Positions 43,092-51,674 of a stretch of 64,000 nucleotides of DNA are shown here, piece after piece. Source of the stretch: Agrobacterium rubi TR3 = NBRC 13261 (GTDB lineage Bacteria > Pseudomonadota > Alphaproteobacteria > Rhizobiales > Rhizobiaceae); assembly GCF_000739935.1 (NCBI RefSeq), contig NZ_BBJU01000003.1:62001-126000 (forward strand), in the 5' to 3' direction. The notes below the pieces were generated by a model that had not been told where the DNA came from, made no database searches, and saw nothing but the letters and a program-made list of their open reading frames with translations. Position 1 is the stretch's first letter. Each line of letters begins with the position of its first letter. The position numbers were made by a program, and so were the translations under genes.

Positions 43092-46000
43092 GGCTGACGC
43101 TCCCTGGGTGCTGGGTTTTCAAAACGGCGGAGAAAGGCGGCATAGCCTGCCATGTCGAAGGACTGGACGTAGGTTGTCAGTTCTTCCGTGAAGGCCAGAT
43201 TTTCCGATGTGCGGGCGAGATCGGCAAGCTTTGCCTCGATGCCTCTGATATAGCCGATTTCGCCCAGTTGCTGCAAATCCTTGATGTGCTGCGGCCCCGG
43301 CGTGGTGATTTCCGCTACTGCTGGCTTGGCAGGGGCGGGGGAATCGGTTTCGTAAATCCAGGTGAGACCCAGATGAACCGCGAGCTTGTCGCATAGGCGG
43401 CGGATATCGACGGGTTTGGCAATCGCATCGTTGTGATTGTCTTCGCCTGCACCGGCGACAGAGCCATCGCCGATATTGGCTGACAGCATGATGAGGGGTG
43501 CCGATTGGCCCGCCTCGCGCAAACGAGATACCAGTTGCCAGCCGCTCATGCCGGGCATGGAGATGTCGATGAGGAAGAGGTCGGGCTTTACGCCTTCGAT
43601 CAGCGTCAGGCACTCCGGGCCGCTTTGCGCCGTCAGCACTACGAAATCGAGCGGACCCAGCACTTCGCGCATCAATTCGCGATGGTCTTCATTGTCGTCC
43701 ACGACGACGATGGTTCGGCGTGGGCCGGAATAGGAGACGATCGTCTTTTCCGCCGCCGGTGCCGTGTTGGGGCGGTCTACTGCCGAGAGCATCAGCCGGA
43801 CCTTGAAGGTCGAACCCTTGTCCTTTTCGCTGACGACAGAGATTTCCCCGCCAAGCGTATTGGTCAGCAGTTGTGTGATGGTGAGGCCAAGGCCGAGGCC
43901 CGGCATGGGGCGAATACTCTCTGCCTCGCCGCGCTGGAAGGGCTCATAGATGCGGCTCAAATCTTTCTCGGCAATGCCGCGCCCGGTATCGGAAATGGTG
44001 AAGGTCGCGACCTGACTGCGATAGGTGACATCGAAATTGACGGTGCCTGCGTCGGTAAACTTGATGGCGTTGGACAGAAGATTGACGAGGATCTGGCGCA
44101 GGCGTTTCTCATCGGTGCGGACATATTGCGGCAGCGCCCCGCTGCGGGCATGTTTTAAGTCCAGCCCCTTGGCCTGCGCCTGCGGCTGAAACAGATCGAT
44201 GATCTGGTCCAGAAAATCCTTGATATTGATTTCGTTGGAGTAGACTTGCAAACGGCCTGCCTCGATCTTGGAAATATCCAAGAGGCCGTCGATCAGCCCG
44301 GAGAGGTGGTCTGCGGAGCGCCGGATGACCTTGATGGCGGACTGGCGCGGCTGGGGAATGGTTTCATCGCGCTCGAGAATCTGGGCGTAGCCCAGGACCG
44401 CGTTGAGCGGTGTGCGCAATTCATGGCTTAAGCCCACGACATAGCGGCTCTTCGCCCGGTTTGCCGCCTCCGCCGTGTCCTTGGCGTTTTGCAGGGCGGC
44501 GTCGGTTTTCTTGTGGGCAGCGATTTCCTTCAGTAGCAACGTGTTCTGGCGTGAGGATTCCTCCTCGGCCACCACGCGGCTGTCATGAGCCAGAACCAGA
44601 AACCAGCAAACGATGCCAGCGATGACGGCAAAGACGAAGAAGACGGCAAGGATGGTGCGGTTGACTACATCGACGGTCGCGGGGGAGGCGGTTCCCACCT
44701 GATGGGCGATGAGCGCGAGGGTGCCGCCGAGGACGGCGATGGCGAGCGCCGCCGACATGGCATATCTGCCCAACCGGCTAGAGAGCCGGGCGACCAGATC
44801 ATTTGGCAGGAAGGTGCGGGCGACTGTTGCCACCTGATAGTTGAGCTTGGCCTTTGGCTTGCACATATCGTGGCAGCGGCTGTCCAGCGAACAGCAGAGC
44901 GAACAGATGGGCGCGGCATAGGCCGGGCACCAGGCCATGTCTTCGGGCTCGAAATCATGCTCGCAAATGGAGCAGGTGATACTGCTTTCCAGTTTCCATT
45001 TCTGGCGCGGTTTGCGCGCAAGGTAGAATTTGCCCTTCGTGCCCCAGGCAAGCAGCGGCGATGCCGTGAAGGCAACGATGAGGGTGAGGTAAGGCGCAAG
45101 TGATGCAGCAAGCGCACCGAAGGTGCCGAAATGCGCTGTCAGCGCAATCGTGGCCGACAGGGCCATGGTGCCGACGCCAACGGGGTTGATGTCATAGAGA
45201 TGCGCGCGCTTGAATTCGATGCCGGGCGGCGCGAGGCCGAGCGGTTTGTTGATGAAGAGATCGGCTGAGATGGTGCACAGCCACGCCATGGCGACGATGG
45301 AGAAGATGCCGAGCGTTTCTTCCAAAAGCCGGTAGATGCCCAGTTCCATCAGCAGCAGCGCAATCAGTACGTTGAACACCAGCCAGACGACGCGGCCCGG
45401 GTGGCTGTGGGTGAGGCGCGAGAAGAAGTTGGACCATGCCAGGGACCCCGCATATGCGTTCATCACGTTGATCTTCAACTGCGAAACGACGACGAAAGCC
45501 ACCATCAGCAACAAAGCGGCGTTTTCGTTGGGGATCATGTATCCGAAGGCTGTGAGATACATTTGCGAGGGATCGGCGGCGCGGTCCACCGATACGCCGG
45601 AGCTGAAGGTCAGCACCACGAGGAAAGAGCCCGCCAGCAGTTTCGGCACGCCCACCAGCACCCAACCGGCGCCGGCGAGAAATACGGCAAAGCGATGCCG
45701 CAGCTTCAGCTTGCCCTCGGCGGGGAGGAAGCGCAGGAAATCCACCTGCTCACCGATCTGCGACATCAGCGCCAGAATGACGGCAGAGGCAGCGCCGAAG
45801 TCGACCAGATTGAAATCCGCAACGGTGCCGGGCGGGCCGGAGGCGTGGTGGATGCCTGCAAAGGCGCGCCAGAGATCGAATTTTTCCCAGTCCAGAAAGG
45901 CGATGAAGATGAAGGGCAGGACGTTGAGAATGATCCAGAACGGCTGGGTGATGATCTGGAACCGGCTGATGAGCCGCACACCATGGGTGACGAGCGGAAT

Positions 46001-46480
46001 GACCATGATGGCCGAGATGATGTAGCCGATCCACAGGGGTATGCCGAGCGCCAGTTCCAGCGCACCCGACATGATGGATGCCTCGATGGCGAACAGCATG
46101 AAGGTGAAGGCGGCGTAGATGAGCGAGGTGATGGTGGAGCCGATATAGCCGAAGCTGGCTCCACGCGTCAGAAGGTCGATGTCGACGCCGTAGCGGATGG
46201 CATAGCGGCTGATGGGAATCCCGACGGCCAGCATGACGGTGGCGGCGACGAGTATGGCAAAAAACGCGTTCGTCGTGCCGTAGGAGAGGGTAATTGCGCC
46301 GCCGATGGCTTCCAGTGCCAGAAACGAAATCGCGCCGATAGCGGTGTGGGAAATGCGGCTTGAGGAAAACTGCCGGGCGCTTTTGGCGGTAAAGCGCAGC
46401 GCGTAATCTTCCAGCGTCTGGTTGGCGACCCAACGGTTATATTCGCGCCTGACGGGGATGATGCGTTGCCTTGCGGCCAT
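43088..46480 (-). CDS. NCS1-type permease fused to a hybrid histidine kinase and receiver
   Basis: A 1130-residue membrane sensor. Residues about 45-480 are a 12-helix NCS1 (purine-cytosine permease/allantoin) transporter-like domain. Residues 503-540 hold eight cysteines (503, 506, 518, 526, 529, 530, 536, 540), resembling a zinc- or iron-sulfur-binding motif. Two more helices follow (about 573-593 and 608-631). The kinase has H686 in SHELRTPL, an N box at 801-808, DTGRGI and GLGLGLTITQ. A receiver domain (about 922-1035) has its phosphorylatable Asp at 972 in LIDISMPGM. A short C-terminal helical part follows. It could couple transport, or ligand binding by a transporter fold, to signalling. 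The ligand is unknown. It lies between a nitrogen regulator and glnII and close to the urea genes. Confidence 0.85.
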   Translation of the reverse strand: MAARQRIIPVRREYNRWVANQTLEDYALRFTAKSARQFSSSRISHTAIGAISFLALEAIGGAITLSYGTTNAFFAILVAATVMLAVGIPISRYAIRYGVDIDLLTRGASFGYIGSTITSLIYAAFTFMLFAIEASIMSGALELALGIPLWIGYIISAIMVIPLVTHGVRLISRFQIITQPFWIILNVLPFIFIAFLDWEKFDLWRAFAGIHHASGPPGTVADFNLVDFGAASAVILALMSQIGEQVDFLRFLPAEGKLKLRHRFAVFLAGAGWVLVGVPKLLAGSFLVVLTFSSGVSVDRAADPSQMYLTAFGYMIPNENAALLLMVAFVVVSQLKINVMNAYAGSLAWSNFFSRLTHSHPGRVVWLVFNVLIALLLMELGIYRLLEETLGIFSIVAMAWLCTISADLFINKPLGLAPPGIEFKRAHLYDINPVGVGTMALSATIALTAHFGTFGALAASLAPYLTLIVAFTASPLLAWGTKGKFYLARKPRQKWKLESSITCSICEHDFEPEDMAWCPAYAAPICSLCCSLDSRCHDMCKPKAKLNYQVATVARTFLPNDLVARLSSRLGRYAMSAALAIAVLGGTLALIAHQVGTASPATVDVVNRTILAVFFVFAVIAGIVCWFLVLAHDSRVVAEEESSRQNTLLLKEIAAHKKTDAALQNAKDTAEAANRAKSRYVVGLSHELRTPLNAVLGYAQILERDETIPQPRQSAIKVIRRSADHLSGLIDGLLDISKIEAGRLQVYSNEINIKDFLDQIIDLFQPQAQAKGLDLKHARSGALPQYVRTDEKRLRQILVNLLSNAIKFTDAGTVNFDVTYRSQVATFTISDTGRGIAEKDLSRIYEPFQRGEAESIRPMPGLGLGLTITQLLTNTLGGEISVVSEKDKGSTFKVRLMLSAVDRPNTAPAAEKTIVSYSGPRRTIVVVDDNEDHRELMREVLGPLDFVVLTAQSGPECLTLIEGVKPDLFLIDISMPGMSGWQLVSRLREAGQSAPLIMLSANIGDGSVAGAGEDNHNDAIAKPVDIRRLCDKLAVHLGLTWIYETDSPAPAKPAVAEITTPGPQHIKDLQQLGEIGYIRGIEAKLADLARTSENLAFTEELTTYVQSFDMAGYAAFLRRFENPAPRERQP

Positions 46481-46536
46481 GCCGGTTTTCCATAGCCTCC
46501 GAAACGGTCTGAGGTCTGCGACCGAGGGCAGACGGA

Positions 46537-46571
46537 AAAATGGCGTCGCCCGGATAGAGCGACGCCATTTT
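46537..46571. terminator. Terminator of glnII
   Basis: AAAATGGCGTCGC and GCGACGCCATTTT form a 13-bp stem with a nine-base loop directly after the glnII stop. The A/T ends allow termination of minus-strand transcription before the sensor gene. Confidence 0.75.
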
Positions 46572-46577
46572 CAAATA

Positions 46578-47612
46578 TTAGGCAGCAGCCGACTTTGCGA
46601 GCGGCACTTCTGCGATCGTCTTCAAAACGACGGACGCGATCTGGTATGGGCAGCCCTGGGAGTTCGGACGACGGTCTTCAAGGTAACCCTTGTAGCCGTT
46701 GTTGACGAAGGAGTGCGGAACGCGGATCGATGCGCCACGGTCAGCAATGCCGTAGGAGAACTTGTTCCATGGCGCTGTTTCGTGCTTGCCAGTCAGGCGC
46801 AGATGGTTGTCCGGGCCGTAAACGTCGATGTGCTCTTTCCAGTTCTTTTCGAACGCACCCATGAGCGCTTCGAAATACTCCTTGCCGCCAACTTCACGCA
46901 TGAACTTGGTGGAGAAGTTGCAGTGCATGCCGGAGCCGTTCCAGTCGGTATCGCCGAGCGGCTTGCAGTGGAATTCGACGTCGATGCCGTACTTTTCGCA
47001 CAGGCGAAGAAGCAGGTAGCGAGCGATCCAGATCTGGTCGGCCGCGCTCTTTGAGCCCTTGCCGAACACCTGGAACTCCCACTGACCCTTGGCCACTTCG
47101 GCGTTGATGCCTTCGTGGTTGATACCGGCTTCGAGGCAGAGGTCGAGGTGCTCTTCAACGATTTCACGGGCGATGGAGCCGACGTTCTTGTAGCCGACGC
47201 CTGTGTAATATGGACCCTGTGGAGCGGGGTAACCCTGCTCAGGGAAGCCGAGCGGACGACCGTCTTCGTAGAAGAAGTATTCCTGCTCGAAGCCGAACCA
47301 TGCGCCTTCGTCGTCAAGGATGGTTGCGCGGCTGTTGGAAGCGTGTGGTGTAACGCCATCCGGCATCATGACTTCACACATGACGAGTGCGCCGTTGGTG
47401 CGGGCTGGGTCGGGATAGATTGCGACGGGCTTCAGAACGCAATCCGAGCTGTGGCCTTCGGCCTGCATGGTGGAGGAGCCGTCAAAGCCCCAGAGCGGAA
47501 GTTGCTCGAGTGTCGGGAACTCGTCGAATTCCTTGATCTGCGTCTTGCCGCGTAGGTTTGCTACCGGCTTGTAACCATCCAGCCAGATGTACTCGAGTTT
47601 GAACTTAGTCAT
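46578..47612 (-). CDS. glnII: Glutamine synthetase II (eukaryotic type)
   Basis: A 344-residue glutamine synthetase of the short, eukaryote-like GSII class found in rhizobia alongside GSI. It condenses glutamate and ammonia using ATP. Class motifs are LPLWGFDGSSTMQAEG near the N-terminus, the metal-binding WFGFEQEYFFY, INAEVAKGQWEFQV and the ammonia/ATP-site region NGSGMHCNFSTKFMR. No adenylylation site of GSI is present. A sigma-54 promoter lies about 90-115 bases upstream, consistent with NtrC control known for rhizobial glnII. Confidence 0.96.
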   Translation of the reverse strand: MTKFKLEYIWLDGYKPVANLRGKTQIKEFDEFPTLEQLPLWGFDGSSTMQAEGHSSDCVLKPVAIYPDPARTNGALVMCEVMMPDGVTPHASNSRATILDDEGAWFGFEQEYFFYEDGRPLGFPEQGYPAPQGPYYTGVGYKNVGSIAREIVEEHLDLCLEAGINHEGINAEVAKGQWEFQVFGKGSKSAADQIWIARYLLLRLCEKYGIDVEFHCKPLGDTDWNGSGMHCNFSTKFMREVGGKEYFEALMGAFEKNWKEHIDVYGPDNHLRLTGKHETAPWNKFSYGIADRGASIRVPHSFVNNGYKGYLEDRRPNSQGCPYQIASVVLKTIAEVPLAKSAAA

Positions 47613-48096
47613 TACGAACCTCTCATAGGTTAAGATGCGAAGCCTTGATATCCTTCTGCGAGCAAAACCGTTTTCTAACCGTTCCCGCTTTCAAGTGCTG
47701 CCTTTATAGAAGCATGCGCCGTGCCAGTTTCGCCGTGGAGATAAGGCCCTCTTCATTTTTTCGACGTAAACTGATTCTTGAAGGCGAAAAATCAGCGAAG
47801 AGCCAAATGTCAGAATTTGGAAAACTGTGCCATTTCCGATGCTTTTGCAGGGGCAGACGCTATTTTTGGTCAAAAATGATGCCATTTTGATGTGCCGGCT
47901 CAAATTTCCCGCAGAAATTCGGCGGTTTGAGTCAATATCTGCATAAAGACTGTTCTTTAGACTTGGCTGAATATAGAATGCCTATTTTTTAGGCTTTGTG
48001 ATATTTTTTTAATCAGAAGGGGTGCTTTTCAGCTTTTTTGAGAGTATATTTCAAGTGAAGCAACAATGCCGGGTATTCAACGAGAGAGTGAATGTC
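47613..48096. other. glnII/gstI divergent regulatory region
   Basis: A 484-base AT-rich gap with no convincing gene. It contains the glnII sigma-54 promoter (47711-47726) and must contain the gstI promoter. I looked for NtrC-type dyads and found none that I would report. Confidence 0.6.
47711..47726 (-). promoter_or_regulatory. Sigma-54 promoter of glnII
   Basis: Read on the minus strand: TGGCACG-N4-ATGCT, against the consensus TGGCACG-N4-TTGCW, with a single mismatch. The invariant GG and GC are exactly 12 bases apart. Transcription would start near 47700, leaving a leader of about 88 bases. Confidence 0.8.
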
Positions 48097-48297
48097 ATGA
48101 GAAACGAGCCACATATGGAAAGCGCCACAATCTACCAGTTTCCCGTCGGTGGCCGTGCAGGTTTCAAAGGACTGCGCAACGACGCTATTTTGAAGGGTCC
48201 GTCGGTGGTAGCGCCCAAGACGTTCATCGACTTCGACAGCTGGTATCATCAGGAAGCGATCCTGGAAAATTCCGACATCGACAAGCCACACAACTGA
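48097..48297 (+). CDS. gstI: DUF2735 small protein, probable GstI (translational inhibitor of glnII)
   Basis: A 66-residue protein with ATIYQFPVGGRAGFKGL near its start, the core of the DUF2735 group. In Rhizobium leguminosarum the gene gstI encodes a 63-residue product, lies upstream of and divergent to glnII, and blocks GSII synthesis. Position, orientation and size fit that gene here. The start at 48097 follows GAGAGAG; an ATG at 48115 is also possible. The GstI identity is from context and size, not from a side-by-side alignment. Confidence 0.65.
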   Translation: MRNEPHMESATIYQFPVGGRAGFKGLRNDAILKGPSVVAPKTFIDFDSWYHQEAILENSDIDKPHN

Positions 48298-48378
48298 GCC
48301 CTTAAGCTTCCGTATGTCTCGGCGCCCATGACGCGCGCCGGGAGGGTCGGGCAAATGTTCCTCTTTAGCCACCCCACC

Positions 48379-48394
48379 TACGTCAATTGACGTA
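48379..48394. promoter_or_regulatory. Perfect 16-bp palindrome upstream of urtA
   Basis: TACGTCAATTGACGTA, every base symmetrical, 95 bases before the urtA start and downstream of gstI. The form (TACGT arms) resembles operators of LuxR-type response regulators, so it could be the site for the regulator at 42165-43091. That link is a guess. Confidence 0.5.
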
Positions 48395-48488
48395 TACGGT
48401 TTTGCGGAAGCCAGACCGATAGTCCCCTCCAGCAGCGGTAAAATAACCGCTGAGCCCAAAGAGGCTGAACAGGAGAGGGGTCCTTCCG

Positions 48489-49778
48489 ATGACTTTCAAG
48501 AAGATGCTGACCGGCGCTTTGCTCGGTGCCATTTTATCCACCACCGCATTCCACGGCGCTTTCGCCGCTGACGATACAATCAAGATCGGCGTGCTGCATT
48601 CGCTGTCCGGCACGATGGCGATTTCCGAAACGACACTCAAAGACGCCATGTTGATGCTCATCGACGAGCAGAACAAGAAGGGTGGCGTTCTCGGCAAGAA
48701 GCTCGAAGCTGTCGTTGTCGATCCCGCATCCGACTGGCCGCTCTTTGCTGAAAAAGCCCGTCAGCTGATTAGCCAGGATAAGGTCGCTGCCGTTTTCGGT
48801 TGCTGGACCTCGTCCTCGCGCAAGTCGGTTTTGCCGGTGTTTGAAGAGCTGAATTCCATCCTCTTCTACCCCGTGCAATATGAGGGTGAAGAATCCTCTC
48901 GCAACATTTTCTACACCGGTGCCGCTCCCAATCAACAGGCCATTCCTGCCGTCGATTATCTGGCCAACACCGAAGGCGTCGAGCGCTGGGTTCTGGCGGG
49001 TACGGACTATGTCTACCCACAGACAACCAACAAAATCCTCAAGGCCTATCTGGAATCCAAGGGCGTGAAGCCTGAAGACATCATGGTCAACTACACTCCA
49101 TTCGGCCATTCCGATTGGCAGACCATCGTCTCCGATATCAAGAAGTTCGGCTCGGCTGGCAAGAAGACCGCCGTCGTTTCCACCATCAACGGTGACGCCA
49201 ACGTGCCCTTCTACAAGGAACTGGCAAACCAGGGCGTAAAGGCCGAAGACATTCCAGTCGTCGCCTTCTCTGTCGGTGAAGAAGAGCTTGCCGGTCTCGA
49301 CACCGGCCCGCTGGTTGGCCACCTTGCTGCCTGGAACTACTTCCAGTCCGTCGATGCTCCGGTCAATGCCGAGTTCATCAAGACATGGCATGCCTTCACC
49401 AAGAACGACAAGCGCGTGACGAACGACCCGATGGAAGCCGCCTATATCGGCTTCAACGCCTGGGTGAAGGCCGTCGAAGCTGCCGGCACGACGGAAACCG
49501 ACAAGGTGCTGGACTCGATCATCGGTGTCTCCGTCCCGAACCTCTCGGGCGGCTACTCCACAGTCATGCCGAACCACCACATCACCAAGCCGGTGCTGAT
49601 CGGTGAGATCCAGTCGGACGGCCAGTTCGAAATCGTGCAGCAGACGGCGCAGGTCGTGGGCGACGAATGGTCGGACTACCTGCCGGACTCAAAGAACCTC
49701 ATCTCCGATTGGCGCAAGCCGATGTCGTGCGGCAACTTCAACGTCGCCACGGGTAAGTGCGGCGGCAAGGGCATGTGA
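48489..49778 (+). CDS. urtA: Urea ABC transporter substrate-binding protein UrtA
   Basis: A 429-residue periplasmic receptor of the amide/urea class. A signal peptide ends FHGAFAADD. The family pattern follows: IKIGVLHSLSGTMAISETTLKDAMLMLIDE, then VFGCWTSSSRKSVLPVFEELN and LFYPVQYEGEESSRNIFY, which are characteristic of UrtA and FmdD. It starts the urt operon for high-affinity urea uptake. A RIME-like repeat separates it from urtB. Confidence 0.95.
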   Translation: MTFKKMLTGALLGAILSTTAFHGAFAADDTIKIGVLHSLSGTMAISETTLKDAMLMLIDEQNKKGGVLGKKLEAVVVDPASDWPLFAEKARQLISQDKVAAVFGCWTSSSRKSVLPVFEELNSILFYPVQYEGEESSRNIFYTGAAPNQQAIPAVDYLANTEGVERWVLAGTDYVYPQTTNKILKAYLESKGVKPEDIMVNYTPFGHSDWQTIVSDIKKFGSAGKKTAVVSTINGDANVPFYKELANQGVKAEDIPVVAFSVGEEELAGLDTGPLVGHLAAWNYFQSVDAPVNAEFIKTWHAFTKNDKRVTNDPMEAAYIGFNAWVKAVEAAGTTETDKVLDSIIGVSVPNLSGGYSTVMPNHHITKPVLIGEIQSDGQFEIVQQTAQVVGDEWSDYLPDSKNLISDWRKPMSCGNFNVATGKCGGKGM

Positions 49779-49844
49779 TTAGGCAATACGTGAGTGTGTG
49801 CAAAACCTGTGCGCACTCATGTTAGCCGAAACTGAGCCAGAATT

Positions 49845-50000
49845 ACCCCCCTCTGCCCTGCCGGGCATCTCCCCCTCAGGTGGGGAGATCGGCTAGGCGC
49901 ACGCCCATCGCTTAAGTCTTGACGTTTAAGATGGCCAAGAGGTCTCAGCGAGTCGATCTCCCCCCTTGAGGGGGAGATGCCCGGCAGGGCGGAGGGGGCA
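49845..50000. repeat. RIME-like intergenic palindrome
   Basis: A large imperfect palindrome fills the urtA-urtB gap. Left arm 49845-49891 and right arm 49954-50000 both read CTGCCCTGCCGGGCATCTCC-type sequence in opposite sense. They are separated by about 60 bases of unique sequence. This matches the Rhizobiaceae intergenic mosaic elements (RIME1). It could fold into a strong stem in urt mRNA and lower urtB expression relative to urtA. Confidence 0.75.
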
Positions 50001-50057
50001 GCCACACCCACGGTGCTCAATCAAACGCACCGACGCATCGTATATTGAGGAGCTGAG

Positions 50058-51674
50058 ATGACGATCCGATTTCTTCTTAGAGCCATGTTCCTATGGCTGA
50101 CGCTCGGCATCGCGGCTCCATCCTTTGCCCAGCAAACTGATCCCAAACCTCTGATCGATGCACTGGGCACCGCAGATTTCAAGCAGGCCGAGACGTTGGT
50201 GGGGCAGCTTGCCGCCACGGGCGATCCGCGTCTGGTTCCCGCACTCGGGGCTTATGCCGAGGGCGATCTCTACGTTCGCAAATCCGACAATCTCGTTTTC
50301 ATGACGAAGCCCGCCGGCGCCAATTTCACGTTGATCGATCCGCTGACCGGTGAGAGTGCCGGTGAAGCCCCGAAGGCTGCCGTCACCAAGATCAGGGTCA
50401 ACAACAATCTTCGTCGTGTCATTCGCGGAGCGCTTGGCGGATTGACGCTGCTGAGCCCTAACAAATCCGTTCGACTTTCTGCTGCCGATGCGGTGTTGAA
50501 AACACCGAGCGCGGAAAATCTGCAACTTTTGGAAACAGCGCTGGCCAAGGAAACGGACGGCCAAGTGCGCACCCGTATGGAAGAGGCACGCGCCGTTTCT
50601 GTGCTGGCGTCCGATCGCTCCATCGAGGAAAAACGCGCCGCGATCGAGACCATCAAGAGCTTGGGAGGACGTGGCGCAATCAGCATCCTGATGGCAGCGG
50701 CACCCGTGACCGATGCCAGTCTGAAACCCGATGTCGATGCCGCGATCTCCCATATCGAAGCCACTTTAGCACTTTGGGATGCCGCACAGAATATCTGGTA
50801 CGGCCTGTCGCTCGGCTCCGTTTTGCTTCTGGCGGCCATCGGCCTTGCCATTACCTTCGGCGTGATGGGCATCATCAACATGGCGCATGGCGAAATGGTG
50901 ATGATCGGGGCTTACTCCACCTTCATGGTGCAGGACGTGATCCGCAGTAATTATCCCGCTTTGTTCGATTGGTCGCTGACGATTGCGCTGCCGGTGGCTT
51001 TCCTCGTTACGGGTGCTGTCGGCCTGATCATGGAGCGCGGGGTGATCCGCTTTCTCTATGGTCGCCCGCTGGAAACATTGCTGGCAACTTGGGGCATTTC
51101 GCTGATGTTGCAGCAGGGCGTGCGCTCCATTTTCGGGTCGACCAATCGCGAGGTGGGCAATCCCAGCTGGATGTCCGGTTCCTTCAGCGTCGGCTATCTG
51201 AACTTCACCTGGAACCGCGTCTGGATCGTCTGCTTCTCGCTGTCGGTGTTCTTCGCCCTTCTGCTTCTCTTGAAGCGCTCGGCTTTCGGCCTGCAAATGC
51301 GGGCCGTGACGCAGAACCGGCGTATGGCCTCGTCCATGGGCATTCGAACACCCTGGGTTGATGCCTTTACCTTCGCGCTGGGCTCCGGTGTGGCCGGGCT
51401 GGCCGGTGTTGCGCTGAGCCAGATCGATAACGTCTCCCCAAATCTCGGCCAGTCCTACATCATCGACAGTTTCATGGTCGTGGTGTTCGGCGGGGTCGGT
51501 AATCTCTGGGGCACCTTCGTCGGTGCGCTGACGCTGGGTGTTCTCAACAAATTTCTTGAACCCACCGTCGGTGCGGTTCTCGGCAAAATCCTCGTTCTCG
51601 TTCTCATCATCCTGTTCATCCAGAAGCGGCCTCGCGGGCTCTTCGCACTCAAGGGAAGGGCCATAGAAGCATGA
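50058..51674 (+). CDS. urtB: Urea ABC transporter permease UrtB
   Basis: A 538-residue permease. The N-terminal 240 residues contain a signal sequence (ending near SFAQQT) and a helical periplasmic domain usual in UrtB. The LivH-like channel half follows from about residue 255: GIINMAHGEMVMIGAY and, near the end, VVVFGGVGNLWGTFVGA. The start has GAGGAG upstream. It overlaps urtC by four bases (ATGA). Confidence 0.95.
   Translation: MTIRFLLRAMFLWLTLGIAAPSFAQQTDPKPLIDALGTADFKQAETLVGQLAATGDPRLVPALGAYAEGDLYVRKSDNLVFMTKPAGANFTLIDPLTGESAGEAPKAAVTKIRVNNNLRRVIRGALGGLTLLSPNKSVRLSAADAVLKTPSAENLQLLETALAKETDGQVRTRMEEARAVSVLASDRSIEEKRAAIETIKSLGGRGAISILMAAAPVTDASLKPDVDAAISHIEATLALWDAAQNIWYGLSLGSVLLLAAIGLAITFGVMGIINMAHGEMVMIGAYSTFMVQDVIRSNYPALFDWSLTIALPVAFLVTGAVGLIMERGVIRFLYGRPLETLLATWGISLMLQQGVRSIFGSTNREVGNPSWMSGSFSVGYLNFTWNRVWIVCFSLSVFFALLLLLKRSAFGLQMRAVTQNRRMASSMGIRTPWVDAFTFALGSGVAGLAGVALSQIDNVSPNLGQSYIIDSFMVVVFGGVGNLWGTFVGALTLGVLNKFLEPTVGAVLGKILVLVLIILFIQKRPRGLFALKGRAIEA

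Noticed and set aside
47645-47890. Open frame in the glnII leader/promoter region
   Set aside because: It covers the sigma-54 promoter, is short and has no domain or ribosome-binding site.
47950-48090. Possible sigma-54 promoter for gstI (TTGGCTG ... ATGCC)
   Set aside because: GG and GC are three bases too far apart for sigma-54.
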